From: Planotetraspora mira
GTDB lineage: Bacteria > Actinomycetota > Actinomycetes > Streptosporangiales > Streptosporangiaceae
Length of the DNA: 64,000 nucleotides
Assembly (NCBI RefSeq): GCF_016863275.1
Contig: NZ_BOOO01000004.1
Location: forward strand, 372,001-436,000
Direction: 5' to 3'
The notes beneath the pieces were generated by a model, which was given only the letters and a program-made list of their open reading frames with translations, did not search any database and was not told where the DNA came from. Position 1 is the first letter of the stretch. The number at the start of each line of letters is the position of its first letter. The position numbers and the translations under genes were made by a program. Shown in pieces: positions 42,979 to 51,579 of this stretch.

Positions 42979-44382
42979 TCAGTCGGTGATCCGGGCCACC
43001 CTCCGGAGCTTGTTGACGGCGTCGAGCGCGGCCACCTTGTACGACTCGGCCAGGGTCGGGTAGTTGAAGACGGCGTCCACCAGGTAGTCGATGGTCCCCC
43101 CGCAGCCCATGACCGCCTGGCCGATGTGGATGAGCTCGGTCGCCCCGGTGCCGAACACGTGGACGCCGAGCAGCGACCGGTCCTCCGGGGAGACCAGCAG
43201 CTTCAGCATGCCGTAGGTGTCGCCGATGATCTGGCCGCGCGCGAGTTCGCGGTAGCGGGAGACGCCCACCTCGAACGGGATGAGGGAGTCGGTCAGCTCG
43301 TCCTCGGTCTTCCCGATGAAACTGATCTCGGGGATGGTGTAGATCCCGATCGGCTGGAGCTGGTTCATCCCGCTCACGGGCTCGTCGCAGGCGTGGTAGG
43401 CCGCCAGCCTGCCCTGCTCCATCGACGTCGCCGCGAGCGAGGGGAACCCGATGACGTCGCCGACGGCGTAGATGTGCGGGACCGAGGTGCGGTAGAACTC
43501 GTCGACCGTGATCCGGCCGCGGTCGTCGGCGGCGAGCCCGGCCGCCGACAGGACGAGGTTCTCGGTCATCCCCTGGCGGCCCGCCGAGTACATGACCGTG
43601 GACGCCGGGATCTTCTTGCCGCTCTCCAAGATGGTGAGCGCGCCGCGCGGGTGCTTCTCCACCGCCGCGACCGTCTCGCCGAACCGGAACGTGACCGCGA
43701 GGTCGCGCAGGTGGTATTTGAGCGCCTCGACCACTTCGAGGTCGCAGAAGTCCAGCATCCGTTCGCGCCGCTCCACCACGGTGACCTTCGTGCCGAGGGC
43801 GGCGAACATCGAGGCGTACTCGATGCCGATGACTCCGGCGCCGACGACCACCATGGAGTCGGGCACGCGGTCCATCTGCAGGATGCCGTCCGAGTCGATG
43901 ATCGTCTGATCGTCGAACTGCACGCTGGCCGGCCGCGCGGGCCTGGTCCCGGTGGCGACGATGATCTTGTCGGCGGTGACCTTCATCTCGTTGCCGCGCT
44001 CGTCCACCACGGCCACGGTGTGCGGATCCACGAAGTGACCCGACCCGGTCAGGACCGTCACGCGGTTGCGGGCGAGCTGGTTGCGGATCACGTCGACCTC
44101 ACGGCCCACGACGTGCCGCGTCCGCACGGTCAGGTCGGTGACGGTGATGTCCTCCTTCAGCCGGTAGCTCTGGCCGTACATGTCCCGCTGGGTCAGACCC
44201 GTCAGGTACAGCACCGCCTCGCGGAGCGTCTTGGAGGGGATGGTCCCCGTATTGATGCAGACCCCGCCGATCATGTCGCGGCGCTCGACGATGGCAACCC
44301 GTCGTTCCAGCTTCGCCGCGGCGATCGCTGCCTTCTGCCCACCTGGCCCGGAGCCAAGGACAAGTACGTCAAAGTCGGTCAC
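42979..44382 (-). CDS. sthA: Si-specific NAD(P)+ transhydrogenase (soluble)
   Basis: The GTG at 44382 gives 467 residues starting [22 protein letters not shown], an FAD-binding Rossmann motif. [15 protein letters not shown] replaces the disulfide site of lipoamide dehydrogenases: only one Cys is left, which is normal for soluble transhydrogenase. An NAD(P) motif ([20 protein letters not shown]) and the C-terminal dimerisation domain ([12 protein letters not shown]) are complete. It reoxidises NADPH with NAD+. It is divergent from a small gene at 44641. Confidence 0.93.
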   Translation of the reverse strand: MTDFDVLVLGSGPGGQKAAIAAAKLERRVAIVERRDMIGGVCINTGTIPSKTLREAVLYLTGLTQRDMYGQSYRLKEDITVTDLTVRTRHVVGREVDVIRNQLARNRVTVLTGSGHFVDPHTVAVVDERGNEMKVTADKIIVATGTRPARPASVQFDDQTIIDSDGILQMDRVPDSMVVVGAGVIGIEYASMFAALGTKVTVVERRERMLDFCDLEVVEALKYHLRDLAVTFRFGETVAAVEKHPRGALTILESGKKIPASTVMYSAGRQGMTENLVLSAAGLAADDRGRITVDEFYRTSVPHIYAVGDVIGFPSLAATSMEQGRLAAYHACDEPVSGMNQLQPIGIYTIPEISFIGKTEDELTDSLIPFEVGVSRYRELARGQIIGDTYGMLKLLVSPEDRSLLGVHVFGTGATELIHIGQAVMGCGGTIDYLVDAVFNYPTLAESYKVAALDAVNKLRRVARITD

Positions 44383-44640
44383 ATCGTTAGTTTGAGGCTC
44401 CACGATGGCGCCGCAAAGACTTCTCCGCGTTTCACCGCCTCCGACGTGGCATGTTGATCCGCATTTCGCGCATTGTTCACACCGCCGCAGATGACAGGGC
44501 GGACGTGGCGACGGACCGGGGATCGACGCCCGGTGACCGCCGGTCGAGGCGGGAGCGGCGGGGCGCTGCACAAGTCCGAGGATGGACGAGGCAATTCAAG
44601 TGCAACTCATGCGCAAGCGGGACAAGGCACTCTGCTGACT

Positions 44641-44988
44641 ATGTGGAAGGACACCTCTCGGTATCTCAGCGAGCTTCTCATCTGGGAGATCGAGGACTAT
44701 CTCAGCGCACAGACAGCGAAGCCGGACAAGGCGCGTGTCGCGTTCCTGCGGCTCGTCGACCACCGGGCCGCGGCGGCGGTCGCCGCGGACCTCGAGGCGG
44801 GCGGCAGCTTCTACGCGGCGGCCAAGCGGGCGCACGTGTTCGGCATGACACTGCCCGGCGACATGTTCGGCGTGGTGACCCGGGCAGAGCGTCCGAGCGT
44901 GTTCGACGCCGTGCCCGGCACCACGTTCCCTCCCGTCCCCGACGGCGAGGGTTATGTGATCATCCGTCTGATCGCCTTCGAGTCCTGA
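44641..44988 (+). CDS. Small protein resembling a parvulin (PpiC) domain, unknown role
   Basis: The 115-residue protein starts MWKDTSRYLSELLIWEIEDYL. Its layout resembles a PpiC rotamase: RVAFLRLVDHRAAAAVAADLEAGGSFYAAAKRAHVFG, then TLPGDMFGVVTRAERPSVFDAVPG and GEGYVIIRL in place of the GyHIIKV end. Key parvulin residues (two His, Cys/Asp) are mostly absent, so it may not be an active isomerase. A longer frame upstream has no ribosome site. It sits convergent with a metallothionein-like gene. Confidence 0.6.
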   Translation: MWKDTSRYLSELLIWEIEDYLSAQTAKPDKARVAFLRLVDHRAAAAVAADLEAGGSFYAAAKRAHVFGMTLPGDMFGVVTRAERPSVFDAVPGTTFPPVPDGEGYVIIRLIAFES

Positions 44989-44996
44989 CCCCGGGA

Positions 44997-45251
44997 CTAC
45001 CGCCGCCCGCCGGGAGCGGTCTCACGGTCGGCGACCATCGTCGCGCCGGCCTCGCGCGCGCAGTGGGCGCAGCAGTAGAACTGCCCGTCCACCGCCACGC
45101 CGTGACCGACGATGCGACACGAGCAGTGCTCGCAGACGGGCGCCATCCGGGTTATCGCGCACTCGAAACTGTCGAAGGTGTGCACCGCCCCTTGCGCGTG
45201 CACCTCGAAAGCCATGTCGTAATCGTTGCCGCAGACCTCGCAGGTCGCCAT
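44997..45251 (-). CDS. Metallothionein-like Cys/His-rich small protein
   Basis: The 84-residue protein has nine Cys (4, 7, 31, 40, 43, 45, 60, 61, 64) and five His in a small fold. CEHCSCRIVGHGVAVDGQFYCCAHCA resembles bacterial SmtA/BmtA metallothioneins (CxxCxC...DG-x-YCCxxCA). It may hold Zn, Cd or Cu, or form a zinc ribbon. The N-terminal CEVCGNDYDMAF suggests a second site. Such proteins are common in streptomycetes with no assigned role. Confidence 0.75.
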   Translation of the reverse strand: MATCEVCGNDYDMAFEVHAQGAVHTFDSFECAITRMAPVCEHCSCRIVGHGVAVDGQFYCCAHCAREAGATMVADRETAPGGRR

Positions 45252-45363
45252 GGTTCACCCCCGGGTTAGCCGATATCGAGTCCGGCATACCCCTCCGGCC
45301 ACACCGGCGAACCGCGATGTACCGCGCATAACAACCCACTGACCAGGACTTTCATCACCGGCC

Positions 45364-45400
45364 CCGGGCGCCGCGCCCCCCAGTGGCACGCGGCGCCCGG
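45364..45400 (-). terminator. Terminator hairpin after secreted GH3 gene
   Basis: CCGGGCGCCGCG (45364-45375) pairs with CGCGGCGCCCGG (45389-45400) across a 13-base loop, 24 bp past the GH3 stop on the minus strand. It ends the GH31-SBP-permease-GH3 unit. Confidence 0.7.
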
Positions 45401-45423
45401 AACCGGCTGCCATCAGCGGCCGG

Positions 45424-48378
45424 TCACCGGTTGAGGACGAAATCCTTGATCCGCAGGTCGCCGGTGAAGACGAGGTAGAGGTCCTTGACTCCCTCGGCGG
45501 GGCCGATCGGGGCGTTGGCCGTCCCCCAGGTGCGGACGTCCCCCGTGGCGGCGACGGGGACGGTGGCGAGGAGCCTGCCCGTGGGCGAGCCCAGGCGCAG
45601 TTCGAACGAGCCGCCGCTCACCGAGGAGACTCCGGCGGTGATGCGCGCCGGCTTCCTGAGATCGGCGTCCTCGAACACGATCCACTCTCCGCTCGACGCG
45701 GCGACGGCGTCACCGCGCTCCTTCGTCTCGTCGACCAGGTCGACGCCGGAGTAGTCGTCGAAGTCGACGGCCCTGGTCGACCGGGTCAGGTCACGGGGCG
45801 GGATCGTCTCCCCCTTCACGTTCAGCGTCGTCCGCTGCCTGATTCCGTCGGAGGAGCCGCCCACCATGACGTCGTGGCCGGAGGCCTCGACGACCCACCT
45901 GTTCCGGGTGACGTCCCAGATGGCCAGGTCGGCGACCTTGAAGGACAACGTCACCGTCTTGGTCTGCCCGCGCTCGAGGTGGACCCGTTCGAACGCGCGA
46001 AGCCGCTTGACCGGCTGCTCCACCCGCGAGGACCGCTGGTGGGTGTAAAGCTGGACCACCTCGTCACCCGCGGCCCTGCCGGTGTTGGTGACCTTGACCG
46101 TCGCCTCGACCGTGCCGTCCGGCCGCACGGCGTTCGAGTTCAGCTTCAGGCCCTGGTATCCGAAGGTCGTGTAGCTGAGTCCGTGCCCGAACGCGTAGAG
46201 AGGCCTGTCCTTCGAGTACTGGTAGGTCGCTCCGCTCTTGATGATGTCGTAGTCGAGGATCCCCGGGAGGTCGCCCACCGCCTTGGGCCAGGTCTGCGTC
46301 AGGCGTCCCGCGGGATTGACGTCGCCGAACAGCACGTCCGCGAGGGCGTGCCCGGTCTCGGCGCCGGCGTGCGTGGTCCACAGGATCGCCGGGACGTTCG
46401 CCTGCTCCCAGTCGATCGTCGCCGGATAGCTGTTCTCCAGCACCACCACGGTGTTCGGGTTGGCCTTCCTGACCGCCTTGACCAGGGCCTCCTGGCCCTC
46501 GGCGAGGTTCAGGTCCGTTCGGTCGTGCGCCTCGCGGCCGTTGATGAACGGCATGCTGCCGACGACGACGACCGCGACGTCCGCGCCCTTGGCCGCCGCC
46601 GCGGCCGCGTCCACGCCACTGGCGACCGTCTCCTTGGCGAACCTGGACGCCTGGTCGGCGGTGGTGAGCACGAGGGTCCCGTCGCCGCCCGCCTTGATGT
46701 AGGTGTTCGGCCCGAACCAGCTCTCGGCGGTCTCATAGCCGGCGTACCGGAGCAGGTAGGCGCCGTCGGCCTGCTTTTCCAGCTTGAACTGCTGCTGCAC
46801 GAACCAGCCGTTCGGCTGGGCCTGGTCGTTGACGAAGTTCGACCAGTTGTACCCGGCGTACTTGCCGTTGGCCGCGCTGCGCAGCGTCACGACGCCCTGG
46901 CCCCAGTCGAACACGTCGAACTTCTCGGTGTCGCCCGCGGTGGTCGCGCTCTCCTTGAGGACGGCGCCCGCCTCCCCGGCGCCGGCGGTGATGTACTTCC
47001 CGGTCGCGACGTCCTTCAGGGCGATGCGGTCGGCGCCCTCGGTTCCGGTGACGGCGCCGCCGCCGAGGCGCTCCCTGATCCCGTCGAGCGGGGTCACCTT
47101 GTACGGCAGGCCGCCGGAATACCAGTCGGTGTACAGAGTCTGGCTCAGCGGGCCGATCACGGCCACCTTCCTGGCCGCCGGGTTCAGTGGGAGGGCCCGG
47201 CTCGAGTTCTTGAGCAGCACCATGGCCTCGGCGGCCGTCTGACGGGCCAGCCGGCGGTGCTCGGGGCTGTCGATGACCTCCTGGCCGATCCTTCCGTACG
47301 GACCTCCGTCCGGATCGAACTCGCCGAGCCGGAAGCGGATGGACAGGATGTGCCGGACGGCGGTGTCGACGTCCGACTCGGTGATCAGCCCCTGCGCCAG
47401 GGCGGCCTTGATCGCCCCGGTGGTGGGAGCCGCGTTGGTGTCGTCGGTGGTGAAACTGTCGACGCCGGCCTTGAGCGTGGCCGCGTCCGCCTCGGCGAGG
47501 GTCGGGTAGTAGGCCTGCGAGCCGACGAGGTTGTTGGGGGCGCCGGCGTCGGTGACGTTGAGCAGGTCCCTGTCCGTCCACGACCGCACGACATCGTCCA
47601 GGTCGGGGTTGACGGTGGCGGGCCGCCCGTTGACCAGGTTGTAGGAGGCCATGACGCCGGTGGCGGCGTCCGCCGCGACGGCGGGCTTGAACGCGGCCTG
47701 GTCGTACTCCTGCTCGACCCGTGGCGGAAGCCCGGACGACGTGGTGTCCCGGCGGACCTCGTTGTTGTTGGCCAGGTAGTGCTTGAGCGTCGGCGCGGCC
47801 CTCAGGTGGTCGGGGTCGTCGCCCTGGATGCCCGAGCCGTACGCGATGGACATGGCGCCGGTCAGCGTCGGGTCCTCGGAGTAGCCCTCCTCGTTGCGGC
47901 CCCAGCGCGGATCGCGCAGCAGGTTGACGACGGGCGCCCACAGGTTCAGGCCCCAGACGCGGGGGTTGCGGCTGTTGAAGCCGCGGGCCTCGTCGCCGAC
48001 GGCGGCGCCGACCTGCTCGATCAGGTCGGTGTCCCAGGTGCTGGCGAGGCCGACGGACTGCGGGAAGACGGTCCCGTCGGCCGTGACGACCGCGCCGCCG
48101 TGGTCGATGTCGGTGGACCAGGCGACGCCGTGGAGGGCCTCGGTGCCGGTCTTGAACAGCCCGATGCCGAGGCGCGGGACCGCGGGCTGGTACTGGTGCA
48201 GCCAGGAGATCTTCTCGTCAAGCGTGAGCCGGCCGAGCAGGTCGTCGATCCGCTGGCCGAGCGGGAGGGCGGGATCGCGGAAGGGCGGATCCTGCGCGGC
48301 CCCGGCGGCCGGGGCCACCAGGAGCGTCATCAGCAGGCCGATGACGGCGGCCACCCATAACGGACGTCGCAGGGACAT
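45424..48378 (-). CDS. Secreted GH3 glycosidase with inserted beta-trefoil and CBM6-like tail
   Basis: The 984-residue protein has a Sec signal peptide (residues 1-28, ending AGAAQD) and no lipobox. Domain order is the same as in the GH3 at 38498: GH3 N-domain (HGVAWSTDIDH insertion, VFPQSVGLASTW, PRWGRNEEGYSEDP), TLKHYLANNNE, nucleophile Asp in LLNVTDAGAPNNLVG, beta-trefoil-like insert (FDVFDWGQGVVTLRSAANGKYAG), fibronectin-like domain (PLYAFGHGLSYTTF) and a CBM6-like C-terminal domain (GEWIVFEDADLRK). GGAGG lies four bases before the ATG. It is the last gene of the GH31-ABC operon and acts outside the cell. Confidence 0.92.
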   Translation of the reverse strand: MSLRRPLWVAAVIGLLMTLLVAPAAGAAQDPPFRDPALPLGQRIDDLLGRLTLDEKISWLHQYQPAVPRLGIGLFKTGTEALHGVAWSTDIDHGGAVVTADGTVFPQSVGLASTWDTDLIEQVGAAVGDEARGFNSRNPRVWGLNLWAPVVNLLRDPRWGRNEEGYSEDPTLTGAMSIAYGSGIQGDDPDHLRAAPTLKHYLANNNEVRRDTTSSGLPPRVEQEYDQAAFKPAVAADAATGVMASYNLVNGRPATVNPDLDDVVRSWTDRDLLNVTDAGAPNNLVGSQAYYPTLAEADAATLKAGVDSFTTDDTNAAPTTGAIKAALAQGLITESDVDTAVRHILSIRFRLGEFDPDGGPYGRIGQEVIDSPEHRRLARQTAAEAMVLLKNSSRALPLNPAARKVAVIGPLSQTLYTDWYSGGLPYKVTPLDGIRERLGGGAVTGTEGADRIALKDVATGKYITAGAGEAGAVLKESATTAGDTEKFDVFDWGQGVVTLRSAANGKYAGYNWSNFVNDQAQPNGWFVQQQFKLEKQADGAYLLRYAGYETAESWFGPNTYIKAGGDGTLVLTTADQASRFAKETVASGVDAAAAAAKGADVAVVVVGSMPFINGREAHDRTDLNLAEGQEALVKAVRKANPNTVVVLENSYPATIDWEQANVPAILWTTHAGAETGHALADVLFGDVNPAGRLTQTWPKAVGDLPGILDYDIIKSGATYQYSKDRPLYAFGHGLSYTTFGYQGLKLNSNAVRPDGTVEATVKVTNTGRAAGDEVVQLYTHQRSSRVEQPVKRLRAFERVHLERGQTKTVTLSFKVADLAIWDVTRNRWVVEASGHDVMVGGSSDGIRQRTTLNVKGETIPPRDLTRSTRAVDFDDYSGVDLVDETKERGDAVAASSGEWIVFEDADLRKPARITAGVSSVSGGSFELRLGSPTGRLLATVPVAATGDVRTWGTANAPIGPAEGVKDLYLVFTGDLRIKDFVLNR

Positions 48379-48448
48379 GGTGCCTCCAGGTCAGGTGGGG
48401 GGCATGGAGTTCACTGGGGTCCGGGGAAGACGAAAGGGAGCCGAGTCC

Positions 48449-49288
48449 TCACTTGATGGCGCCGACCGTGACTCCCCTGGTCAGCGTGCGCTGGAAGATG
48501 AGGAAGAAGGCGACGGCCGGCACGATGCCGAGCAGCGCCGAGGCGCTCGACATGGTGGCGTCCATCATCTTCTCCCCCTGCAGGACGCCGAGGGCGACCG
48601 GCACGGTCTGGTTGTCGTTGGAGATCAGGAAGATCAGCGGCAGGAAGAACTCGTTCCACGTCCAGATGAAGAAGAAGATCAGCAGTACCGACAACGTCGG
48701 GCGGCTGATCGGGACGACGATCCGCGACAGGGCCCGCCACTTGCCCGCCCCGTCGATCGAGGCCGCTTCGAGGATCTCGCGGGGGAACTGCCCGAGCACC
48801 GACGAGAGCAGATAGGTCCCGAACGCCGCCTGGATGACGGTGAAGATCAGGATCACGGCCAGCTTGGAGTCGTACAGCCCCACTTGCTTCGACAGGTAGT
48901 AGAGCGGGTAGACGAGCGACTCCTGCGGCAGCGTGTTGGCGACGAGGAACAGCACCAGGATCCACAACCGGCCCCGCACCCTGCCGATCCCCAGCGCGTA
49001 CGCGTTGAGCACGGACAGCACCACCGCGCCGATCGCGACGGCGCCGCTGATGAGGAGGCTGTTCCAGAGCTTCTCGCCGAAGTCGACCCGGTTCCAGAAG
49101 TCGATGATCCCGTCGAGGTAGAGCCCCTTGGGCAGGCTCAGCGGCCCGCCTGAGGAGTATTCCGCGGGCGACTTGAACGCGTTGAGCGTGACGATCAGGA
49201 ACGGGGACAGCATCACGACGGCCAGCAACGCGAGGGCCGCCAGCACCGCCCATCTCCCGGGGGCGCGGACCGGGCGTTCTGCGCTCAT
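48449..49288 (-). CDS. Carbohydrate ABC transporter permease (MalG type)
   Basis: The 279-residue protein has six membrane helices and the EAA motif EAASIDGAGKWRALSRIVVP near residues 185-205. It belongs to the CUT1 family. Its start overlaps the stop of the partner permease (ATGA). It works with the upstream SBP and permease to import oligosaccharides. Confidence 0.94.
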   Translation of the reverse strand: MSAERPVRAPGRWAVLAALALLAVVMLSPFLIVTLNAFKSPAEYSSGGPLSLPKGLYLDGIIDFWNRVDFGEKLWNSLLISGAVAIGAVVLSVLNAYALGIGRVRGRLWILVLFLVANTLPQESLVYPLYYLSKQVGLYDSKLAVILIFTVIQAAFGTYLLSSVLGQFPREILEAASIDGAGKWRALSRIVVPISRPTLSVLLIFFFIWTWNEFFLPLIFLISNDNQTVPVALGVLQGEKMMDATMSSASALLGIVPAVAFFLIFQRTLTRGVTVGAIK

Positions 49289-50166
49289 GAGTCACGCTCC
49301 TGGACGCGCAGGAAGAGGAAGGTCACGACGACGATGATCAAGGCGAGGACGGTCGCGATGGCCGAGCCGTACCCGACGTTGGCCTTCTCGAAGAAGTTCA
49401 GATACGAGAAGTACGAGGGCACCATCGTCGCGTTGCCCGGCCCGCCCCGGGTGAGCACGAAGATCGGCCCGAACACCTTCAGGGCGGCGATCGTGCAGGT
49501 GAGAAGCACGACGAAGATCTCCGGCCTGATCTGCGGGATCGTGATGTGCCAGAACCGGCGCCACCACGAGGCGCCGTCGATCTCGGCGGCCTCGTGCAGC
49601 GCGGGGTCGGCCCGCTGGAGGCCCGCCATGAAGATGACGACCGGGTAGCCGAGCTGGAACCACACCATGATCGCCATGACCGTGGCGAGGGCGAGGTCGG
49701 GGTCTCCCAGCCAGTTGACCTTCGTCCCGAAGATCGCGTTGACGGCGCCGTACGACGGGTGCAACATCCAGTTCCACACCACGCCCGCCACGGCGACGGG
49801 CAGCACCTGCGGCAGGTAGTACGCCGCACGCAGGGCGGAGGCCGTGCGTGAGCCGAACTTCTTGCCGATGTAGTCGAACAGGGCCGCGGAGAGCACGAGC
49901 CCGATCACGGTCGGCACGACGGCCATGGCGACGATCAGGGCGGCGTTGTGCTCGAACGACGTCCAGAACCGCTCGTCCTTGAACAGCTTCGTGTAGTTGT
50001 CGAGCCCGATCCAGGTGGGAGTGCCGACCCCGGACCAGCGGGTGAAGCTCGTCGCCACGTTCATGACGAACGGCACGACGATGACCACGGTGAAGAGCAC
50101 GAAACTGGGGATCAGGAAGAGCCAGTAGCCGCCTCGCCCTCGGGGACGCACCGGGGATGGCGCCAT
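49285..50166 (-). CDS. Carbohydrate ABC transporter permease (MalF type)
   Basis: The 293-residue protein has six helices and the EAA motif EAAEIDGASWWRRFWHITIPQ. CUT1 family. An N-terminal PRGRGGYWLFLIPSF cytoplasmic segment starts the first helix. It overlaps the next permease by 4 bp and follows the SBP gene after 79 bp, with no ATPase in the operon. Confidence 0.94.
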   Translation of the reverse strand: MAPSPVRPRGRGGYWLFLIPSFVLFTVVIVVPFVMNVATSFTRWSGVGTPTWIGLDNYTKLFKDERFWTSFEHNAALIVAMAVVPTVIGLVLSAALFDYIGKKFGSRTASALRAAYYLPQVLPVAVAGVVWNWMLHPSYGAVNAIFGTKVNWLGDPDLALATVMAIMVWFQLGYPVVIFMAGLQRADPALHEAAEIDGASWWRRFWHITIPQIRPEIFVVLLTCTIAALKVFGPIFVLTRGGPGNATMVPSYFSYLNFFEKANVGYGSAIATVLALIIVVVTFLFLRVQERDS

Positions 50167-50245
50167 GAGCAGACCTTTCGGAATATGCCCGGCGGCGGGA
50201 GCCGGTCACCCCTGCCGCCGGGAGCCTTGCGTTCGCGTCGGGAGG

Positions 50246-51556
50246 TCAGTTCCCGATGTCGGCGAGGTTGTCGTCGTACGGCCCGGCGATCTCGTCGAGC
50301 ACCTGCTCGGGAGTCTTGCTGCCGTTGATCAGCTCCTGCACGCCCGCGACGAGCACGTCGTAGTAGCCGGGGGCCGGCCAGTCGGGGTAGAAGGCCAGGC
50401 CGTCCTGGGCGGAGAGCTTGTTGAAGTTCTCCACCAGTTCCTTGCTCTTGGGGTCGGTGATCGCGCCCGGGTCGGCGGCGACGGGCAGGCCGCCCGAGTT
50501 CCCCAGCAGGTTCTGGATGTCCTTCTTCATCGTGATGTCGATGAAGTCGTAGGCGAGGTCCTTGTTCTTGGCCTTCTCGGGGACGACCCACAGGTTGCCG
50601 CTCGACCCGGGCGCCATCGTGCCGCCCGGCCACAGGAACGAACCCCAGTCGAAGTCCTTGATCTGCTCCTGGAACCTGCCGTACCACCAGCTACCCGAGA
50701 TCATGATCGGGAACTTGCCGCCGATGAAGGAGACGCCCATGTCCTCGGCCTTGATCCCGGCCGAGTCCTTGCTGATGTACCCCTTCTTCACCCAGTCGGC
50801 GAACGTCTGCGCGCCGTAGGTGAACTCGGGCCCGTGGAAGTCGACCTTGCCCTTGTACTGCTGGAAGCCGTCGACCCAGGCCCGGTTGGCCTTGCTCAGC
50901 GCGAGCAGGTACATGATCTGCTGAGCCGGGTACTCCGCGCCGCCGGTGGCGATCGGCGTGATGCCGGCCTTGGCGAACTTGTCCAGCGCGGTGGTGAACT
51001 CGTCGAAGGTCGTGGGAACCTCGATGCCCTGCTTCTTGAAGGCGTCCTTGTTGTAATAGACCATCACGTATTCGGCGTAGTTGGGGATGCCGAACCACTT
51101 GCCGGAGCCCATGATGCCGCGGTCGTCGTAGCGGGCCGTGGTCTGGAGTGACGGGCTGAGCAGCTTGTCCCAGCCGCGCTTGGCGGCCTCGTCGGACAGG
51201 TCGGTCAGCAGCCCCTGCTTGGACAGCAGGCCGGCCGTCGCGTTGCCCTTGTTGTACTCCATGACGTCGGGCGCCTCGTCGGAGTTGAGGACCATGCCCG
51301 CGGTCTTCTGGATCTGCTCGAAGCCCTTCTCCTCGAACTTCACCGTGACGCCGGGGTGGCTCGTCTCGAACTCCTTGATCGCCTGCGCCCAGGCCTTGCC
51401 CATGGCGCTGTCGGCGCCCTCGTAGTGCCAGAGCGTGAGGGTTCGCGGGCCCGACGAGGAGCCGCCGCCCGGGTCGCCCGACCCGCCGCACGCGGCGAGC
51501 ACCAGCGCGGAGGCGGCCAGCACAGCCGCCGCGGCCGTCCTGCCTATCTTCAACAT
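50246..51556 (-). CDS. Sugar ABC transporter solute-binding lipoprotein (family 1)
   Basis: The ATG at 51556 (GGAG seven bases upstream) gives 436 residues with a lipobox LAAC. The mature part is an SBP_bac_1 fold: TLTLWHYEGADSAMGKAWAQAI, VTVKFEEKGFEQIQKTAG, DVMEYNKGNATAGLLS, GSWWYGRFQ. It binds an oligosaccharide for the MalF/MalG-type permeases downstream. The preceding GH31 gene suggests an alpha-xyloside- or alpha-glucoside-bearing sugar, an inference. Confidence 0.93.
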   Translation of the reverse strand: MLKIGRTAAAAVLAASALVLAACGGSGDPGGGSSSGPRTLTLWHYEGADSAMGKAWAQAIKEFETSHPGVTVKFEEKGFEQIQKTAGMVLNSDEAPDVMEYNKGNATAGLLSKQGLLTDLSDEAAKRGWDKLLSPSLQTTARYDDRGIMGSGKWFGIPNYAEYVMVYYNKDAFKKQGIEVPTTFDEFTTALDKFAKAGITPIATGGAEYPAQQIMYLLALSKANRAWVDGFQQYKGKVDFHGPEFTYGAQTFADWVKKGYISKDSAGIKAEDMGVSFIGGKFPIMISGSWWYGRFQEQIKDFDWGSFLWPGGTMAPGSSGNLWVVPEKAKNKDLAYDFIDITMKKDIQNLLGNSGGLPVAADPGAITDPKSKELVENFNKLSAQDGLAFYPDWPAPGYYDVLVAGVQELINGSKTPEQVLDEIAGPYDDNLADIGN

Positions 51557-51579
51557 GGTCATTCTCCAGGGGGTTTGTG

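Noticed and set aside
42979-44382. Dihydrolipoamide dehydrogenase
   Set aside because: The motif [13 protein letters not shown] has only one Cys, so no redox disulfide; the sequence fits soluble transhydrogenase.
45874-48360. An 828-residue plus-strand frame
   Set aside because: Antisense of the secreted GH3 gene, no recognisable domain, no ribosome site.
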